Below are positions 16,411 through 29,304 of a stretch of 64,000 nucleotides of DNA, piece by piece (the first letter of the stretch is position 1; every line of letters begins with the position of its first letter). Source of the stretch: Mercurialis annua. Lineage: Eukaryota; Streptophyta; Magnoliopsida; Malpighiales; Euphorbiaceae. Made by a program: the position numbers and the translations under genes. The stretch is from positions 7,757,501 to 7,821,500 of the forward strand of contig NC_065575.1 of the NCBI RefSeq assembly GCF_937616625.2. The letters run 5' to 3'. A model generated the notes under the pieces. The model saw only the letters and a program-made list of their open reading frames with translations, was not told where the DNA came from and ran no database searches.

Positions 16411-16733
16411 TTAGATATTTTAGCCTATTTTCAATTCTACCTTAACGTTGAAAACTGGTCAATTATACTCTATTTTGCATTTTCTCGTTTGAATTGTATC
16501 CTTAAGCATCAAATTGACATTTTTTTAAATTTAGAAAAAGTTCAAATAAATTCTTCAAATTAAATGTCAATTTAATGCAAAAAGGATCAATTTGAAGAAT
16601 TGTTTTGAACTTTTTTTCAAATAAAAAAAAGTCAATCAAATATTTAAGGGTACAACTGAAACGAGAAAATGCAAAATAGAGTAAAATTGACCAGTTTTCA
16701 ACGTCAAGATGGATTAAAAAGGGGATAAAATAT
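16411..16733. mobile_element. MITE abutting the truncated foldback element
   Basis: About 320 bp. The left arm contains ACGTTGAAAACTGGTCAATT and TTTTGCATTTTCTCGTTT; the right arm contains their complements, AACGAGAAAATGCAAAATAG and TTGACCAGTTTTCAACGT. Ends are approximate. It appears to have replaced or interrupted the right arm of the neighbouring element. Confidence 0.7.
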
Positions 16734-16747
16734 CATATTTTTAGACA

Positions 16748-17548
16748 TTAGAGCATCTACAACCCAAAAAAACTATGTGAAATTCACACTATCTTAGATT
16801 TTATATACTGTTTTTACTCCATCCCATTACACTATTTTCACATAAAAAATATTTCCTATATTTTCTTTCTTATATTTAATATTATTATATTTAAACATTT
16901 ACCACTTTACTCCTATATGTTTATTGAACATATACATCCTCATCTATTAATATATTTTGACATTAATTATATAATATCAAATTAATAAATATTATATTAT
17001 TTAAAATTAAATTTTCAATTTATTAAAATTTAGTAGCTTTATTTATTTTATATTTATTAAACAATAATTTGGACCAAAACGTTAAAAATATGACTATTAA
17101 TTAATGAAACAATGGACTAAAATGAATATTTTGAAAGTAAACAATGTAAATTATAATTATAAAATAAAAATATAATTAACCTATTTTAAGGTATTTACTA
17201 TTTATAAACATGCAAAAGGTATAAAAAAACCTCGATTTTTTTTTAAAAGTACAAATCGACCCTTTTACTTTTTTGGGCATAATTAAGCCCTCGTGTTTTT
17301 AACATTGAACAATTAAACACTCGTTGTCTTAAAATCGAATAAATAAACTCTTTCAAATTACTTTTTGGACACTTACCCCTCATATTTTTGGTAAATATTT
17401 TAAATACTAAAATTATTTTTGAACTTTTTTCCTGTATGATTATGAGAGACATGTCGGCATTTACGAGTATTTCTAATGGTGCTGACGAAAGAAATTATAT
17501 GTTCTATTTAAAAACAAAGAGGGCTTAATTGTACTAAAAATAAAAAGG

Positions 17549-17595
<47 letters not shown>

Positions 17596-17712
17596 ATTAT
17601 GAGAGTTTTTTTATACCTTTTACCTTATAAACACAAAAATATGATTGTATTTTAGTATGAGTTGGAATGGTGAATAGTGGAGTTTTTGCTCTATGATGGT
17701 GGTGGATTGGAG
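16748..17712. mobile_element. Possible MITE with a second MITE nested in it
   Basis: The outer left edge AGAGCATCTACAACCC and the outer right edge (GTGGTGGATTGGAGTTAG) look like a decayed TIR pair. The inner element at about 17213-17623 is clearer: AAAAGGTATAAAAAAACCTC at left, GAGAGTTTTTTTATACCTTT at right, and GGGCATAATTAAGCCCTCG mirrored by GAGGGCTTAATTGTAC. A (TA)n tract sits at about 17554-17591. No coding content. Confidence 0.45.
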
Positions 17713-17738
17713 TTAGTCTTAGGTCTAAAATTTAAAAA

Positions 17739-18147
17739 AGCAGATTACTATAACACCCTTTATATTTAAATATAATTCACATTTTAGTCCCTATTATTTG
17801 AAAAATCAAACGATATAGCCGCTCACCTTTTATCTTTGTCAACGATTTAGTCTTTTCGTCCATCTTGTATGTTAGTCAACGAATTTAACGAAACTATATA
17901 ATCATTCATTTTTGTTTTTCTCAACGATTTCATCCCTCATTTTTTTGTCAACGATTTCGTCCCTCAGATTTGAAAAATTAATTTACCTCTAAGTCCTTTG
18001 ATTTCGTTGACTAACATTAAAATTTATGAAGGGATTAAACTGTTTACGGAAACAAAAATAAAAAGCCATATAGTTCAATTTTTAAACAGAAAAAAAATAA
18101 AGTGTTAATTATGCTAAATGTGAGGGGTCTTATAATGATTTCCTCAA
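17739..18147. repeat. Degenerate inverted-repeat element
   Basis: CTATAACACCCTTTATATTT at the left and GAGGGGTCTTATAATG at the right are a loose complement pair, with ACGATTTAGTC/ACGATTTCGTCCCTC repeats between. It is too decayed to classify. Confidence 0.35.
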
Positions 18148-18260
18148 ATTTAAAGTGGATCCATGTTGGACGGAGGTGATAGGTACCGACTACTGAGGCC
18201 TATGAATGATCTTGACTAAACAAAAGGAAATTAGACAGGATAGCCATATTCACTCATATG

Positions 18261-21200
18261 TGTCACGACCCAAATTTATAAGTCGCGACCGGCGCTAGGG
18301 AATGGGAGTGGTAGCTCCAAAACCCGTAACAAGCCTAAAAACCTGTGTAAATTTTTCGCAAATCAAATCATATTTCACATATCAAAATACATGTGACCCC
18401 ATTTTACAAAAGCATCGGAGTGAAAATGCGTTATACAAATACATAGACAAAAACATCTAGACTACTGCGGACCGCTAGAATGAAAACCTTCTTTTACTTC
18501 TTGTGCAAATGACTTCCGAGAATTAAAATTTCGGAAGCTTGACTCTTCAAATCATATCATACTATCCCTGAAAAATGGAAGGAGCAACGGGGTCAGTATA
18601 AAACTGAGTGAGTTCACCAAATTACACGCAATATCACATAAAAGTTAAAACCGTTGAAAACCCATTTTATATATAGAAAATACTCTTTTGAAATCATATT
18701 GCATACCCTGTTTACTTTCCTTTATAACTCTTTGTTTATTTCATAAACTTATAGTTTATACATATTTGACATCTTTAATTTCTTATTATGGTATTGATAT
18801 TTTTTTTTCTCATTTGTTGTAATAGTTTTCGAACGAATCTTAAATCTTAAGTTATATCATCATGATTATAAATCGAATTAAATCATTGGAAAATCTCTTG
18901 CGACTTGATCATTATGGTTGGGTCCCGAGATAGTTCAACCGAGTTACCTTCAACCATGTGGCACAGTCCCGAGATAGTTCGACCGAGTTACTCATGCCAC
19001 TACTTAATCCCAAGTTGTGAGTCCCGAGATAGTTAAACCGAGTTACTCACCAGACATAGGTCCCGAGATAGTTCAACCGAGTTACCTTCGTGTCTGCATT
19101 CGGACTCTGCACCCTACAAGTCTTTTGAACTTAACTGTCGATTCATATAATTCCTATTGACATTTAATAGGAGTGTTTGTTCACATTCTGTCTCGATCTT
19201 GTTTCGTATTGATTCTCGATGTATCGCACTTACTTTTTATTTCGTATGAGTTCCGAGGACTATCATCGAGAATGGATGAGATACAGGTCCCGGGATAATT
19301 CTACCGAGTTCCACCTTGTATCTCAGTTCTTACTATTGAATATGTCAGAGTACACTTTTCTTATCTCATGTATTTATCATTTTGATGATTTATGTTGGAT
19401 TTTCTTAATCCTTTATGGACCATGACATGCACATTACAATCTACAAGCATACATCTATAACACATGCACGTATGGGCATTCATTATAATTAAAAGTACGT
19501 ATAGGAACGTACATATAAATATATGAATAATAGTACATATAGGAATGTACTATATTTTTCTTATTTGTATTTGGTTGGATTCATGTCATTTTACTTTACC
19601 CATCCCCGGTAGCTTAACATTTATGTTATTATCAAAATAACACATTACGATAAAACATCATTTTCAAAGCATGCGTATGTATACATTTTAAAAACAAACA
19701 TTTCAAATATATAAATATTCATATAGTTTTTCGTATTAAAATACGTAGGTTTATGAATATTAGCGAGTAATTTAAAGTGTACTCACCACTTGCTATCCAA
19801 ATTCTTCAAATAAGCTTGACGATATTTCGATCCGTTCGCCTCGAGCCTTATCGATAGTCGCTTCTTCGAGTCTACGCAAATTCGATAACGCTACGAATCA
19901 ATAAAATTTCTAAGTATAACTAATTTATCAAAAAGCTATTTTTCTAGTCTACTTCGGCTAACAAAACTCTTATCTAAAAATAATCCGACCCCAAAACAAA
20001 ATTGACATTCTGAAAGTTCGGAATGTCGGCTACAACTTTCGTTTAGGTCTCGGAATGAAATTCGCACCCGAATGTGTCGGAATCTAGCCCATAAAGTTTT
20101 TACATAGGGCTGTCCTAAAACTGCAGACCTGCTCTGAGCAATAAAATATTTTGCTCAATTTGATCATCTTCGAGGCAGAATTAGAGAAAACGTAAAGCTA
20201 GACAATTGTAGTTAACATCTCAAAATTTCCGTGACAACAAACGGAACTTGATTCCGAGTTATAAAACTGGAGATATTGCTCTCACAATACCTCTATTCTG
20301 CAGTATAAAATTCTGCCAATCGTCAAACTAATTTTCGCCGACTCGTTTCGTAACTATTTCGTGTTGAAACTAAACCTAACAATTTCAGACCTCTAACACC
20401 AATTCAATCCAGCCTCTAAATACTTCAATTATCAATCATAATTCATAGCTAAGTTTCATCAAACTAACACAACCTAAATCATTCATTAATATCCAATACT
20501 ATCATCATTTTTTTCATCAAACTTCACCATCACCTTAATCAATTAAACTCAACTTGTTTCAGCTCTAATTAACTCACATTAAAGCATGAATCCAACATTT
20601 GATCATCACTTCATCCATCAAGTTTAGGGCCGAAACCCTTGTGCATTTTCAAGTCAAATTGCATTCAATCACAACACAATTTCAATGGTCAAAATACCAA
20701 CTTATTAACCATCATCATTATCATAGCAAAAGTAAATCCTAAGCCATCAAACTCATCCATATATCAATCAAAACATAGGTAATTTCAGAATTCAACCTCA
20801 CCTTGGATTGTTGATCATGGCCAAACACTTCAAGCTCAAATTCACCATCAAATTTGCTTCAATTCAACTCAAGAAAACCTTGAACAATAGGGCTATATCA
20901 ATAGCTCTCCTTCTTCTCGTTCCGTGGCCACAAGAATCGTCCAATTTTGTTGAGAAACGAAGAAGTTATGCTCCTTTGAAATTTGGTTGATGATCTTCCA
21001 TGGAGAAAGGGTGGAGTACGAAATTTGGGAGCTGAAAATGATAAGCTTAAATAAATGAGACAAAAGTCTCCTTTAGTCCTTGAGTTTGCCACCTCCTCAA
21101 CCTCTAACTTCTAACTTTTCTTTCGTCCAATTTAGTCCACTAATCCTTTAATCATTCGATTCTCGATGAATTCCGTATTATTTTCCAAATAAATAATATT

Positions 21201-21793
21201 AGTATCATATCTTATAATATCACTTTTCAACAATTTATTTTGGCAATTTTGGCCAAAAACGCTCAAATTTCCATTTTGAGCTAATTTGCACTTTTTCTCA
21301 CTTTTTCGTCCAATTTTCATATTAATGACTATCGATAACCACTTTATCGCTATTATTTTCTTATTTTGAGAAAATAGAGTAAAACACAACTTCCTCCGTA
21401 AGTTTGTGGTTAAAAGTCTACTTTAGCCCTTAAAGTGGCTAATTTGCACTTTAACCCTTATTCTTAACTAATCGTCAAACTTTCTTCTAAAACGATTTCG
21501 TATATTTACGAAACCTTGACGATCATTTATTTATAATATTTCATGGACCTTGACGTGAATATTATTAGCTCTGGCTTTCCAACTTATTTTATTTTATTCC
21601 CTTTTTGTCTCGATTAAATCCAATTTATCGCATAATAATTTTCTATTTATATTATTATTTTACGATAATTCCAATAGACCCACTTCAGTATAAGTCCTTA
21701 TTATCCAATTTTAATCCGATATTCTCGTTCTTAAACTTTACAATTATGCCTCGTGGCACTACATGTAATATCTCAAAAATTTAGATTATTACG
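18261..21793 (-). mobile_element. Solo LTR of a Ty3/gypsy (Tekay-like) element
   Basis: 3533 bp. The + strand begins TGTCACGACCCAAATTTATA and GGCGCTAGGGAATGGGAGTG, the complement of the LTR 3' end of the intact element at 26864-36335 (CACTCCCATTCCCTAGCGCC ... GGGTCGTGACA). It ends with GTGGCACTACATGTAATATC ... ATTACG, the decayed complement of that LTR's 5' end. The 5-mer ATATG flanks both sides (18256-18260, 21794-21798). No primer-binding site or internal coding region is present, so it is a recombined solo LTR of a longer, related family in minus orientation. Confidence 0.82.
18920..19312. repeat. Interspersed motif repeat inside the solo LTR
   Basis: Five degenerate copies of GTCCCGAGATAGTTCAACCG, starting near 18921, 18966, 19021, 19060 and 19287. 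The first four are spaced about 40-55 bp; the fifth is further away and more diverged. No such array is seen in the intact relative's LTR. Confidence 0.85.
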
Positions 21794-21798
21794 ATATG

Positions 21799-23155
21799 TC
21801 AATGCTGCTAAATAAAATAAAATAAGAACTTAAGAATGGTATTAGCAATACCATCTTTTAATATTTTGAGTTTGAGAGGTTTTCAAAAAAAAAATAGTTT
21901 GAGAGGAAATTTTACAGTATGAAAAATTGTCAGTATAATAATAAGTTGATAGATTTTTATGTTATTAGTACAATACCATTGATAGAATACATTTTTGATT
22001 GGCTTATTAAGTTAATTGACAAGTTAGAGAATTATAGTTTTTTTATTTTTTATTTTTGAGAATTAGACAATTTTATTAATATTTAAAAACAATTATATTT
22101 AATAACTCATGAAAGTATAAGATCACTTCTGATGACCTGAAATGAAATAAAATGTTGCATAAGATTTTTTATTTTATTTTATTTTCAAATTTTGGCTATC
22201 TATAACATTACATTATTGTATTCAGAATACAATTTTATAATATATAAAGTATTTTCCATTTTCATTTTTGAATTTATAACATAATATTTTTTTGAATAAG
22301 TTAAATTTTATTAAATAGAATTCGAAACAGTTACATTTGTAAGAAATTAGAAAATTTAAAAATTAAACCCGATAACATGACATGTAACAGACTGATACGC
22401 TAACATAATTAAATCATATAAATATACTCCTTTTTTGTTTATAATTATTGAAAAATTAAAACATAAATCTTGCGGCTATTTTGAAATTAGAAGGACCATT
22501 TTATTTGATTTAGATTGGAAACATTACTTTGACACACTAGCTATCCCCCTTAATTTATAAGGTTATAGTAGAAGTAAGAAAATGGAAATGGCTGGTTGAA
22601 TAAAATTAATATATTTGAATTGAATTTTATTAATGATTTTGGATAATTTAGTTTGATAAATCAAATTTTTCAATTTGATTGTATTTAAGAGTTTTGATAA
22701 TTAATTAATTAAATATTTTATACTTTTATTTGTTAAGCTATTATTTTTATATATTACTGGTTTAATTTTATCAATTAAATTCGGTTTGATTTTCTGTTTT
22801 TATATTTTTAATTAAAATTGATAATTCAATTGATTCATTGAAAAATAAGATAAGTTTGGTTAAGTATATAGGTGAACCCCCTATAGCTAAGAACTGCCAC
22901 TTTGACATTCATATTTGTAAGTATTACTGCATTTGAAATACACGTAAATATTAAAAGTAATTTATATATTAAATAATTAACAGATACAAGTTGAGGATTT
23001 ATTGGCTGGTCCCTTGGCTCAGACAAGACAAGTAGCCAAATACACTCATTTCAATTTTTCTTCTGCATGTCGGCAATGAGACTATTAGCCAAATATATCA
23101 CACAAAAGTTATCTTCTCACGCTAATACGCTGTAATCTTACTAAAGTTAATAGTA
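21799..23155. other. Intergenic, AT-rich, no gene seen
   Basis: Only short frames interrupted by stops. A near-dyad of TAGCTATCCCCCTTAATTT and CCCCCTATAGCTAAG at 22540-22890 may be a decayed MITE. Confidence 0.4.
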
Positions 23156-23165
23156 CTAGATAAAT

Positions 23166-24612
23166 GGCAAAACCTATACGGAGGCCCCTCTACTTTACCA
23201 CTTTTGTTTGAGAGGCCCCTACTTCAAAAAATTTCACTCTAAAATCCCTGTACTTGGCAAAATCGAATATTGAGACCCTTACGTGGATGGAAAATGGAGA
23301 GTGTGTCACACTCTTCCTTTCTGTTAATTAACGGAGTAAATTTTTGTCTGATAGTCCACGTCATTCAGATAGTCACGTTTGAGCAAAAATAATTTAAAGA
23401 AAATGGGCCCACCACTTAACCTTTATTCCAACCCACCAACATATACATAAAGAATCAATTACTTTCCCTCTTCTTCTTCTTGATTCCGCCGACACCACCA
23501 TCTCTCTTTCTCTAATCTGTTCAATGCTTAAATAACATTACAACCATCATATATTCAATTATAATTTTTCAGAATTCACTATTCATTATCAACATCTATG
23601 GCAGCAAACGAGCAACAGTTATAATCAGTTCTCTAAAAATCGAAATCGCCGGAGCTCAGAGACGACACCAACACCTCCGGCAGCAAACCAATCAGAGATC
23701 CCAGCCGCACGAAAAGCCCCCTTCCACCGTCATTCTAATGAAACAGAAGACAAAACACTTAACTCGTACACACTGCTGTAATTTAATCACAGCCACCTCA
23801 CACTTCACATCAAATCTCGTCTCCACCTCCGCGTCTACGATCAAGATTCCCACTACAACCTCTTACTCAAATCAAACCTCACACTCACAAACATCATCAA
23901 CGACATTGAGGAGGAAGAAGACCCCATCGACCCACTAATTGGCCGCGTGTGTGTCGCCGAGCCACTGCGACTATGGTCATTGAGGACGCCAAAGATTATG
24001 ATAAGAGCTGCAGAGGAATTTAGGGTTAGTGAACTGAGAGTGATAATGGGTTTGTTTGTTTAGGTAGGTTTAAGAATGGGAGCCAAGTGTTTGATTGAAA
24101 TGGGAAGAAATTGAAAATTGACGAGAGTATTTATGATGAGTTTGGTATTTGTTATGAAATTGGGTGTGAGATTAGAGGGTTTTAGAGGTTTTTGTTGAGA
24201 CTGCAATTAAACAAGATTATGGATTATTGATACTGCAATTATTTTTGCTGGATGGGTTTCTGTTTTTAGAGGTTTTTGTTGGTGATGGCCGGACTGAAAT
24301 TAGTGTAAATCACCGTTGAATTTGAAAAGGAAAGAAATGAAAGAAGATGTCCGGTCATCATTTATTTTGCTTTTAAATTAAAAAAATAAATTACCATGTC
24401 ATATTTATCAAAAATAAATAAATATAATTTTCACTTTTTTCTTCTACCCACTCTCATTAACGGAGAGTGTGACACACTCTCCATTTTCCATCCACGTAAG
24501 GGCCTCAATATTCGATTTTGCCAAGTACAGGGATTTCGGAGTGAAAAACTTTAAAGTAGGGGTCTCTTGAACAAAAGTGGTAAAGTAGAGGGGTCTCCAT
24601 ATGAGTTTTGCC
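23166..24612. mobile_element. Mutator-like element with gene-like interior (Pack-MULE candidate)
   Basis: 1447 bp. Terminal inverted repeats of about 170 nt start GGCAAAACCTATACGGAG and end CATATGAGTTTTGCC. A perfect 10-bp duplication CTAGATAAAT flanks it (23156-23165, 24613-24622). Unlike the other elements here, the interior (about 23460-24360) is not symmetric. It has a pyrimidine-rich stretch like a 5' leader, then a GC-richer section with an open frame from 23782 to 24063 (TAG), part of which reads LRVYDQDSHYNLLLKSN and DPIDPLIGRVCVAEP. That is compatible with a captured host gene fragment. I do not recognise the protein. Confidence 0.8.
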
Positions 24613-24804
24613 CTAGATAAATTAATAAATTAAATTGTTATAAAATTAAATTTTCATATTAAACAATAATTGACCTTTCATGAGAATTATATCTTTACAA
24701 ACACTATAAAATAATAGTAGGAACTATTTAGATATATAGAATTTGGGTTCAAATTTCTTAAATGAAAAATCACTTATATATAAAAAGCTTATGGTGTAAA
24801 AAAC

Positions 24805-25150
24805 GTACACTTTATGTCGTAAAATCGCCGACTTCTCCCAAATTTACATCTTTCGTTTTCAATTGCCTCATCAAATATCAAAATTCACACTTTTTGGTTT
24901 CAATTGCACCTCAAGTATCAAATTGACTTCTTTTTCATTTCATATTTTAACATATATTCTGAATAGTTCTCAATTTTAGAATTAAAATAAAAAATAAAAA
25001 ATATTTATTTGTATTAATCAAAAAAATATTATTGGATTTTAATTTTTTTAAGAAGGAGAGCTTTTTGTTTTAAATATAACATTGAAACTGCAATTGAAAA
25101 TGAAAATGCGGATGGATGTAATTGGCGGTTTTACAATGTCAAAGTGCAAA
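24805..25150. mobile_element. Probable MITE
   Basis: CACTTTATGTCGTAAAATCG at left mirrors CGGTTTTACAATGTCAAAGTG at right, and TTTTCAATTGCC mirrors GCAATTGAAAATG. Ends are imprecise and no target duplication was confirmed. Confidence 0.5.
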
Positions 25151-25654
25151 TAAAAATGGGTTAAAAATTGGAAATTTTTTTAGTCTTAAAAATATTAAGC
25201 CAATATTTCGTTACACAGACAATAATAATTAATTGATATTCTGTCAATTTTGTTGCTGGATTAATTTGAATATGTGGTTATCGTATACAGAATTTAAGTT
25301 GTTCCTCATCATTTCACGGATCCATACCGAAATCATGGGGCAAGCGGGCCCTATCAATAAATGATTAATCAAAATACTTTTCTTTCTAAATTCAATTATT
25401 AATCATCAAACAGTGTAAGCTATTGAACACCAATTATTCAAGTAAATCAGATAGCGTGTTGTACTTTTTCGGGTTAATGGGAGATTGACACTTATGATGG
25501 CATTATGGTATTAATTAAAGAATAAAGGGTCTAAAAGTGGCCATTAGGGAGGATTAATAAGATTATCCCTTTCACTTTGAGTATGGAGGACACACGTATA
25601 TACCTGAATCTTGCATATTTTTGTAAAGAATCATAAATTTAGATATAGTTTTAA

Positions 25655-26279
25655 GGCTTAATTTCTTAAAAAAAAACCCACCTTGTATTTTTTTTTCGTT
25701 TATACCCTGACCTTGTAAAAACACCATTTGTACTCAATTTTGAGTTTTTATATTTCATCTCTACCCAAAAGCATTAAATTGTACTCTTTTCATTTGAAAA
25801 AGAGTTTAAAACAATCCTTCATTTTTAACTTATATACTAATTAGATATTAAAGTTATTAATAGTACAAAAATAACATCTTCTTCAAAAAATTAAAAATAA
25901 TAATATTTTTTTTAAAAAATAATTCCGAATTTTTTGTTTATTTTTTTAATTTTTTTTAATTTTTTTAAAAAATATTTCTAACAAAAAAATTAAAAATAAT
26001 AATAATTTTTTTAATTTTTTTATTATTTTATATAATTAAAAAAATTAATTAATTATTTGGATATATTTGATCATTTTTTAAGTTTAAGGATTTATTTGTA
26101 TTTTTAAAAATAGAAAAAAGTATGTTTTAACTCTTTTCTAAATGAAAAGAGTACAATTTTATGCTTTTGGGTAGGGATGAAACATAAAAACCCAAAATTG
26201 GGTACAAATAGTATTTTTACAAGGTCAGGTTATAAACGAAAAAAAAGTGCAAGGTGGAAGTTTTTTAAGAAATTAAGCC
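25655..26279. mobile_element. Mutator-like MITE, copy B
   Basis: 625 bp and closely similar along its whole length to the element at 3130-3758 (GGCTTAATTTCTTAAAAAAA ... TTTAAGAAATTAAGCC; shared CCCTGACCTTG, CTCTACCCAAAAGC, GGGTAGGGATGAAAC). Flanks TAGTTTTAA (25646-25654) and TAATTTTAA (26280-26288) are a 9-bp duplication with one change. Confidence 0.82.
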
Positions 26280-26288
26280 TAATTTTAA

Positions 26289-26858
26289 TAAAGTATTATA
26301 AGTATATAGTCAGTGGCACACCCAAAAATTATTTATAAAATGGGTAAGCTTGTATTGGAAGTTTGTAAAATAGATATAATTGACAAAACATAAATTTAAA
26401 GTGGACATTGCTTATAATTTACTGTAGAAAAACTATAATATTAAATTATATATTCACATTTTTTTAAAGAATCAAAATATTAAGATAGTTAATCGTCCAC
26501 CATACGCTTTTCCTAAGTGCGCCTGGATTTAGTTTTAGTGATTAGAATCCTTATACGATGCAAACTTATATGATTAAAATTGAAGAATCAAAAGAAGTTA
26601 TGACCTGCATATCTATCTGGTACGATGCTATATAGCAGTATTAAAAGCAATCAGTGGGGGATATTATCAAAAAAAATTAGTTCAAAACGAGTTTTAATCG
26701 GTGATTTTTTTATACCAATCAAAACGAAATTCTGAATCATAATTTTCTCTGCAAAAGAAATTTAATCCTCAACCACTTCAGGCCAGAACAGACGTATAAC
26801 CCTGCTATTTCATAGCTTCGCCACCGAGAGCGATTTTGATTAAGAAATTTCTTATGCT
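26289..26858. other. Intergenic, no gene seen
   Basis: AT-rich sequence up to the target site of the Ty3 element; only short, interrupted frames. Confidence 0.5.
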
Positions 26859-26863
26859 CTTTG

Positions 26864-29050
26864 TGTAATACCCCAAAATATTTTAAGGTAATTAAGTCGT
26901 GCCACGTGTCGAGATTTCCGATAAATTAAATTAAGGAGAATTTAATTTGATTATATCGGAAATTTAGAATGAAAATTTGATGAGTCAATTAGCGGGATTA
27001 AAGGAGTTATTATGAAAAGTTGAATGTGGAAGCATTTTAGGGCTAAATTGTAAATTTTGAAAAGTCTAGGGGCTAGAGTGCAAATTAGCCAATTAAGCCC
27101 GAAAATTGAGATTTGAGGATTTCCGATGGAAATATGTATTTTAAGTTAGTATTATTTATTCGGAGATAAATAATACGTAGTTGAATTAATAGAAAAATTA
27201 ATTGAATAAGTTTTGGATTAAATTGAAATTTTTGAAAAGTTTCAAGGACCAAAGCGTACTTTAGCCAGGATATATATGAGATTGAGATGAATGAAGAAGG
27301 GATCAGAACCTTCATCTCCTTTCTTTCTCTTTCTCATTTCTCTCGCTCGTTTCATACGGTTCCATCGCTCGATTCCGTTTCTCGTCCATTTTCGACGTTT
27401 AATAGCTCGAATTGATCGTACTCTCGAGGCGAATCACGGTAAGCTTGACGTTTTACCGTTTCGTTGATTATATTTTGAGTTATATCGATTCAAAGTTTTA
27501 GGCCACGAAACGATTTTATCGTTTTATCGAGTATAGGATTGATATATAGCGTTTTGAGCTTAGAATACGCATTTTGGCTGAGTTTGGAGCGTTTTTACGT
27601 ATATAGCAGGTCGGAAACCCCGGAAATCGATTCCGGGGGATCGTGCACGACTGTACACGATCGTGTACTAAAGTACACGAACGTGTACTAAGGTACACGA
27701 ACGTGTACCAACATAGGGTACACGAACGTGTACCAAGGTACACGAACGTGTACCTCCCTGCACGAGCGTGCACCCTTTGATTCTCGCACCCTGAGTCTTC
27801 GTACTTCGATTGAATTAATTACGCGTATTGAATCGGAAATCGAATAGTAGTTAACCTAATGAGGTTATAAGAAGATTGAATTGGAAGTAACTTACGATCC
27901 ATAAACGAGTTTGATATCGTTTAGTGGGATATGCGTGAGAAGCACGACGATTAATAAGAGTTCAATGTGTCGAGTCTCGAGTCTAGAGTCAATCTTAGAA
28001 TAGGATTCTGATGTGAGTCAAATGTTTTGAAATTGTTTAGATCCAGCGAGGCAAGAAGGAGCTGGACCAGGAGCTCGGGAAGCTTGACGTTTCTAAAGCC
28101 CCGACGTATTTTTGGATAAGCGTTTTCAGTGAGTTTATACGATTTGCTTTTAAAGTATTTATTTAAGCAATTATTTTACATTGCTTTATATTTGAATTGC
28201 ATGTTTTATATGCGAATTCTTTTTATGAATTACATATGGTTGAATTGAAACCAGTATTGATCCGATGGAACGTGCTACCTATTGGGCGACAATAGGACTG
28301 TGTGATCACCAGTTTTGATATGACTCAGCTGGGAGCTGATGACGAGTATGAAATTTATGATTGGGTTATGAGTTAGATACGCAGAGTGAACTCGGCTACG
28401 GTGTAGCCTGGAAGTCCCCGTATCTAGTGGCTGGGCCACCAGCGAGTTGGACTCGCGATTGATATTTATGATTGGGTTGATCGATTGATTATTAGTATGT
28501 TTGAGGATTAAGGTTTCAATCGGATCCTGTACTTGGATGCATATGATTAATTATGATTTTATGTTTTATTTGAATACTTATTAGTAAATGTATGAACTCA
28601 CTCAGTATATCCCAATATACTGACCCCTCACAGATTTCCTTTCAGGATAAAGACGCTTTGAAGCAACGGACTTCTATCCTACTTCCAGAAGTCTGTATTT
28701 TTGAGTATGTAAAGAAACAGTACTTTACTCTTAGAGCTGCAGTAGATAAGTGTTTTGTAAGTCAGCTTGTATGTATAGTTTTCTGTAAATATAACTTTAA
28801 CGTTTTAAAGTTTTAAACGTTTTACGCTTGCTGCGTTATATATATTGTGACTGCCAGAGGATATGTGTACCTGGCATGTGTGCTTCTGCATGACACGTGT
28901 TTGCTTATGTCATGCATGACGTTTATGTTTCGCAAAAAAAAAAAAAAAAAAAAAAAAAAATTATTTTACGTTTTTAGGCTTGCTACGGGTTTCGGAGCAA
29001 CCACTCCCATTCCCTAGCGCCGGTCTCGGCTCTGAAATTGGGTCGTGACA
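26864..29050 (+). repeat. 5' LTR of Ty3/gypsy element
   Basis: 2187 bp, TG...CA termini. A TATATATGA near 27270 is a possible TATA region. An array of short palindromes follows at 27641-27773 and an A27 tract at about 28934-28960. Identical in sequence to the 3' LTR apart from A-tract length. Confidence 0.95.
27641..27773. repeat. Palindrome array in 5' LTR
   Basis: Repeats of the perfect palindrome-like unit GTACACGAACGTGTAC, bordered by TGCACGA/CACGAGCGTGCA. A further dyad CCCCGGAAATCGATTCCGGG sits just upstream at about 27617-27638. The same array is at 34921-35053 in the 3' LTR. It lies downstream of the putative TATA region, so it may fold in the transcript leader or act as a factor-binding array. 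Confidence 0.9.
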
Positions 29051-29054
29051 ATGT

Positions 29055-29066
29055 TGGTATCAGAGC
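29055..29066 (+). other. Primer-binding site, initiator-Met tRNA type
   Basis: TGGTATCAGAGC, four bases after the 5' LTR, is the complement of the 3' end of plant initiator methionine tRNA, the usual primer for this class. Confidence 0.92.
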
Positions 29067-29304
29067 ATGGTCCAGTTACCATTGCTTATGTCAGAAGAGT
29101 GATTGATTTTCCTAGGATTCTACTGCAGCACATAGGACTTAAGTCTTGTCTTTGTTACGTATTCATTTGATTTTCGAACTTTCGGCTTTCCCTCTAGGAT
29201 GTGGGTCTGTCTTACGTGTGTGTTCGCTTGTGATGAGATGCGCGTTTTATACGGTATGCGTTTGCGATAATATGTGATTAAGTGGCTAAGTAACGCTGTT
29301 TGTC

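Noticed and set aside
27085..28816. Small frames inside the Ty3 LTRs (also at 34365-36096)
   Set aside because: They are repeated exactly because the LTRs are identical; no protein family signal and no expected LTR coding function.
29055..29066. Possible tRNA-related sequence
   Set aside because: It is only the 12-base primer-binding complement of initiator Met tRNA, not a tRNA gene. I saw no tRNA, rRNA or other structural RNA gene in the window.
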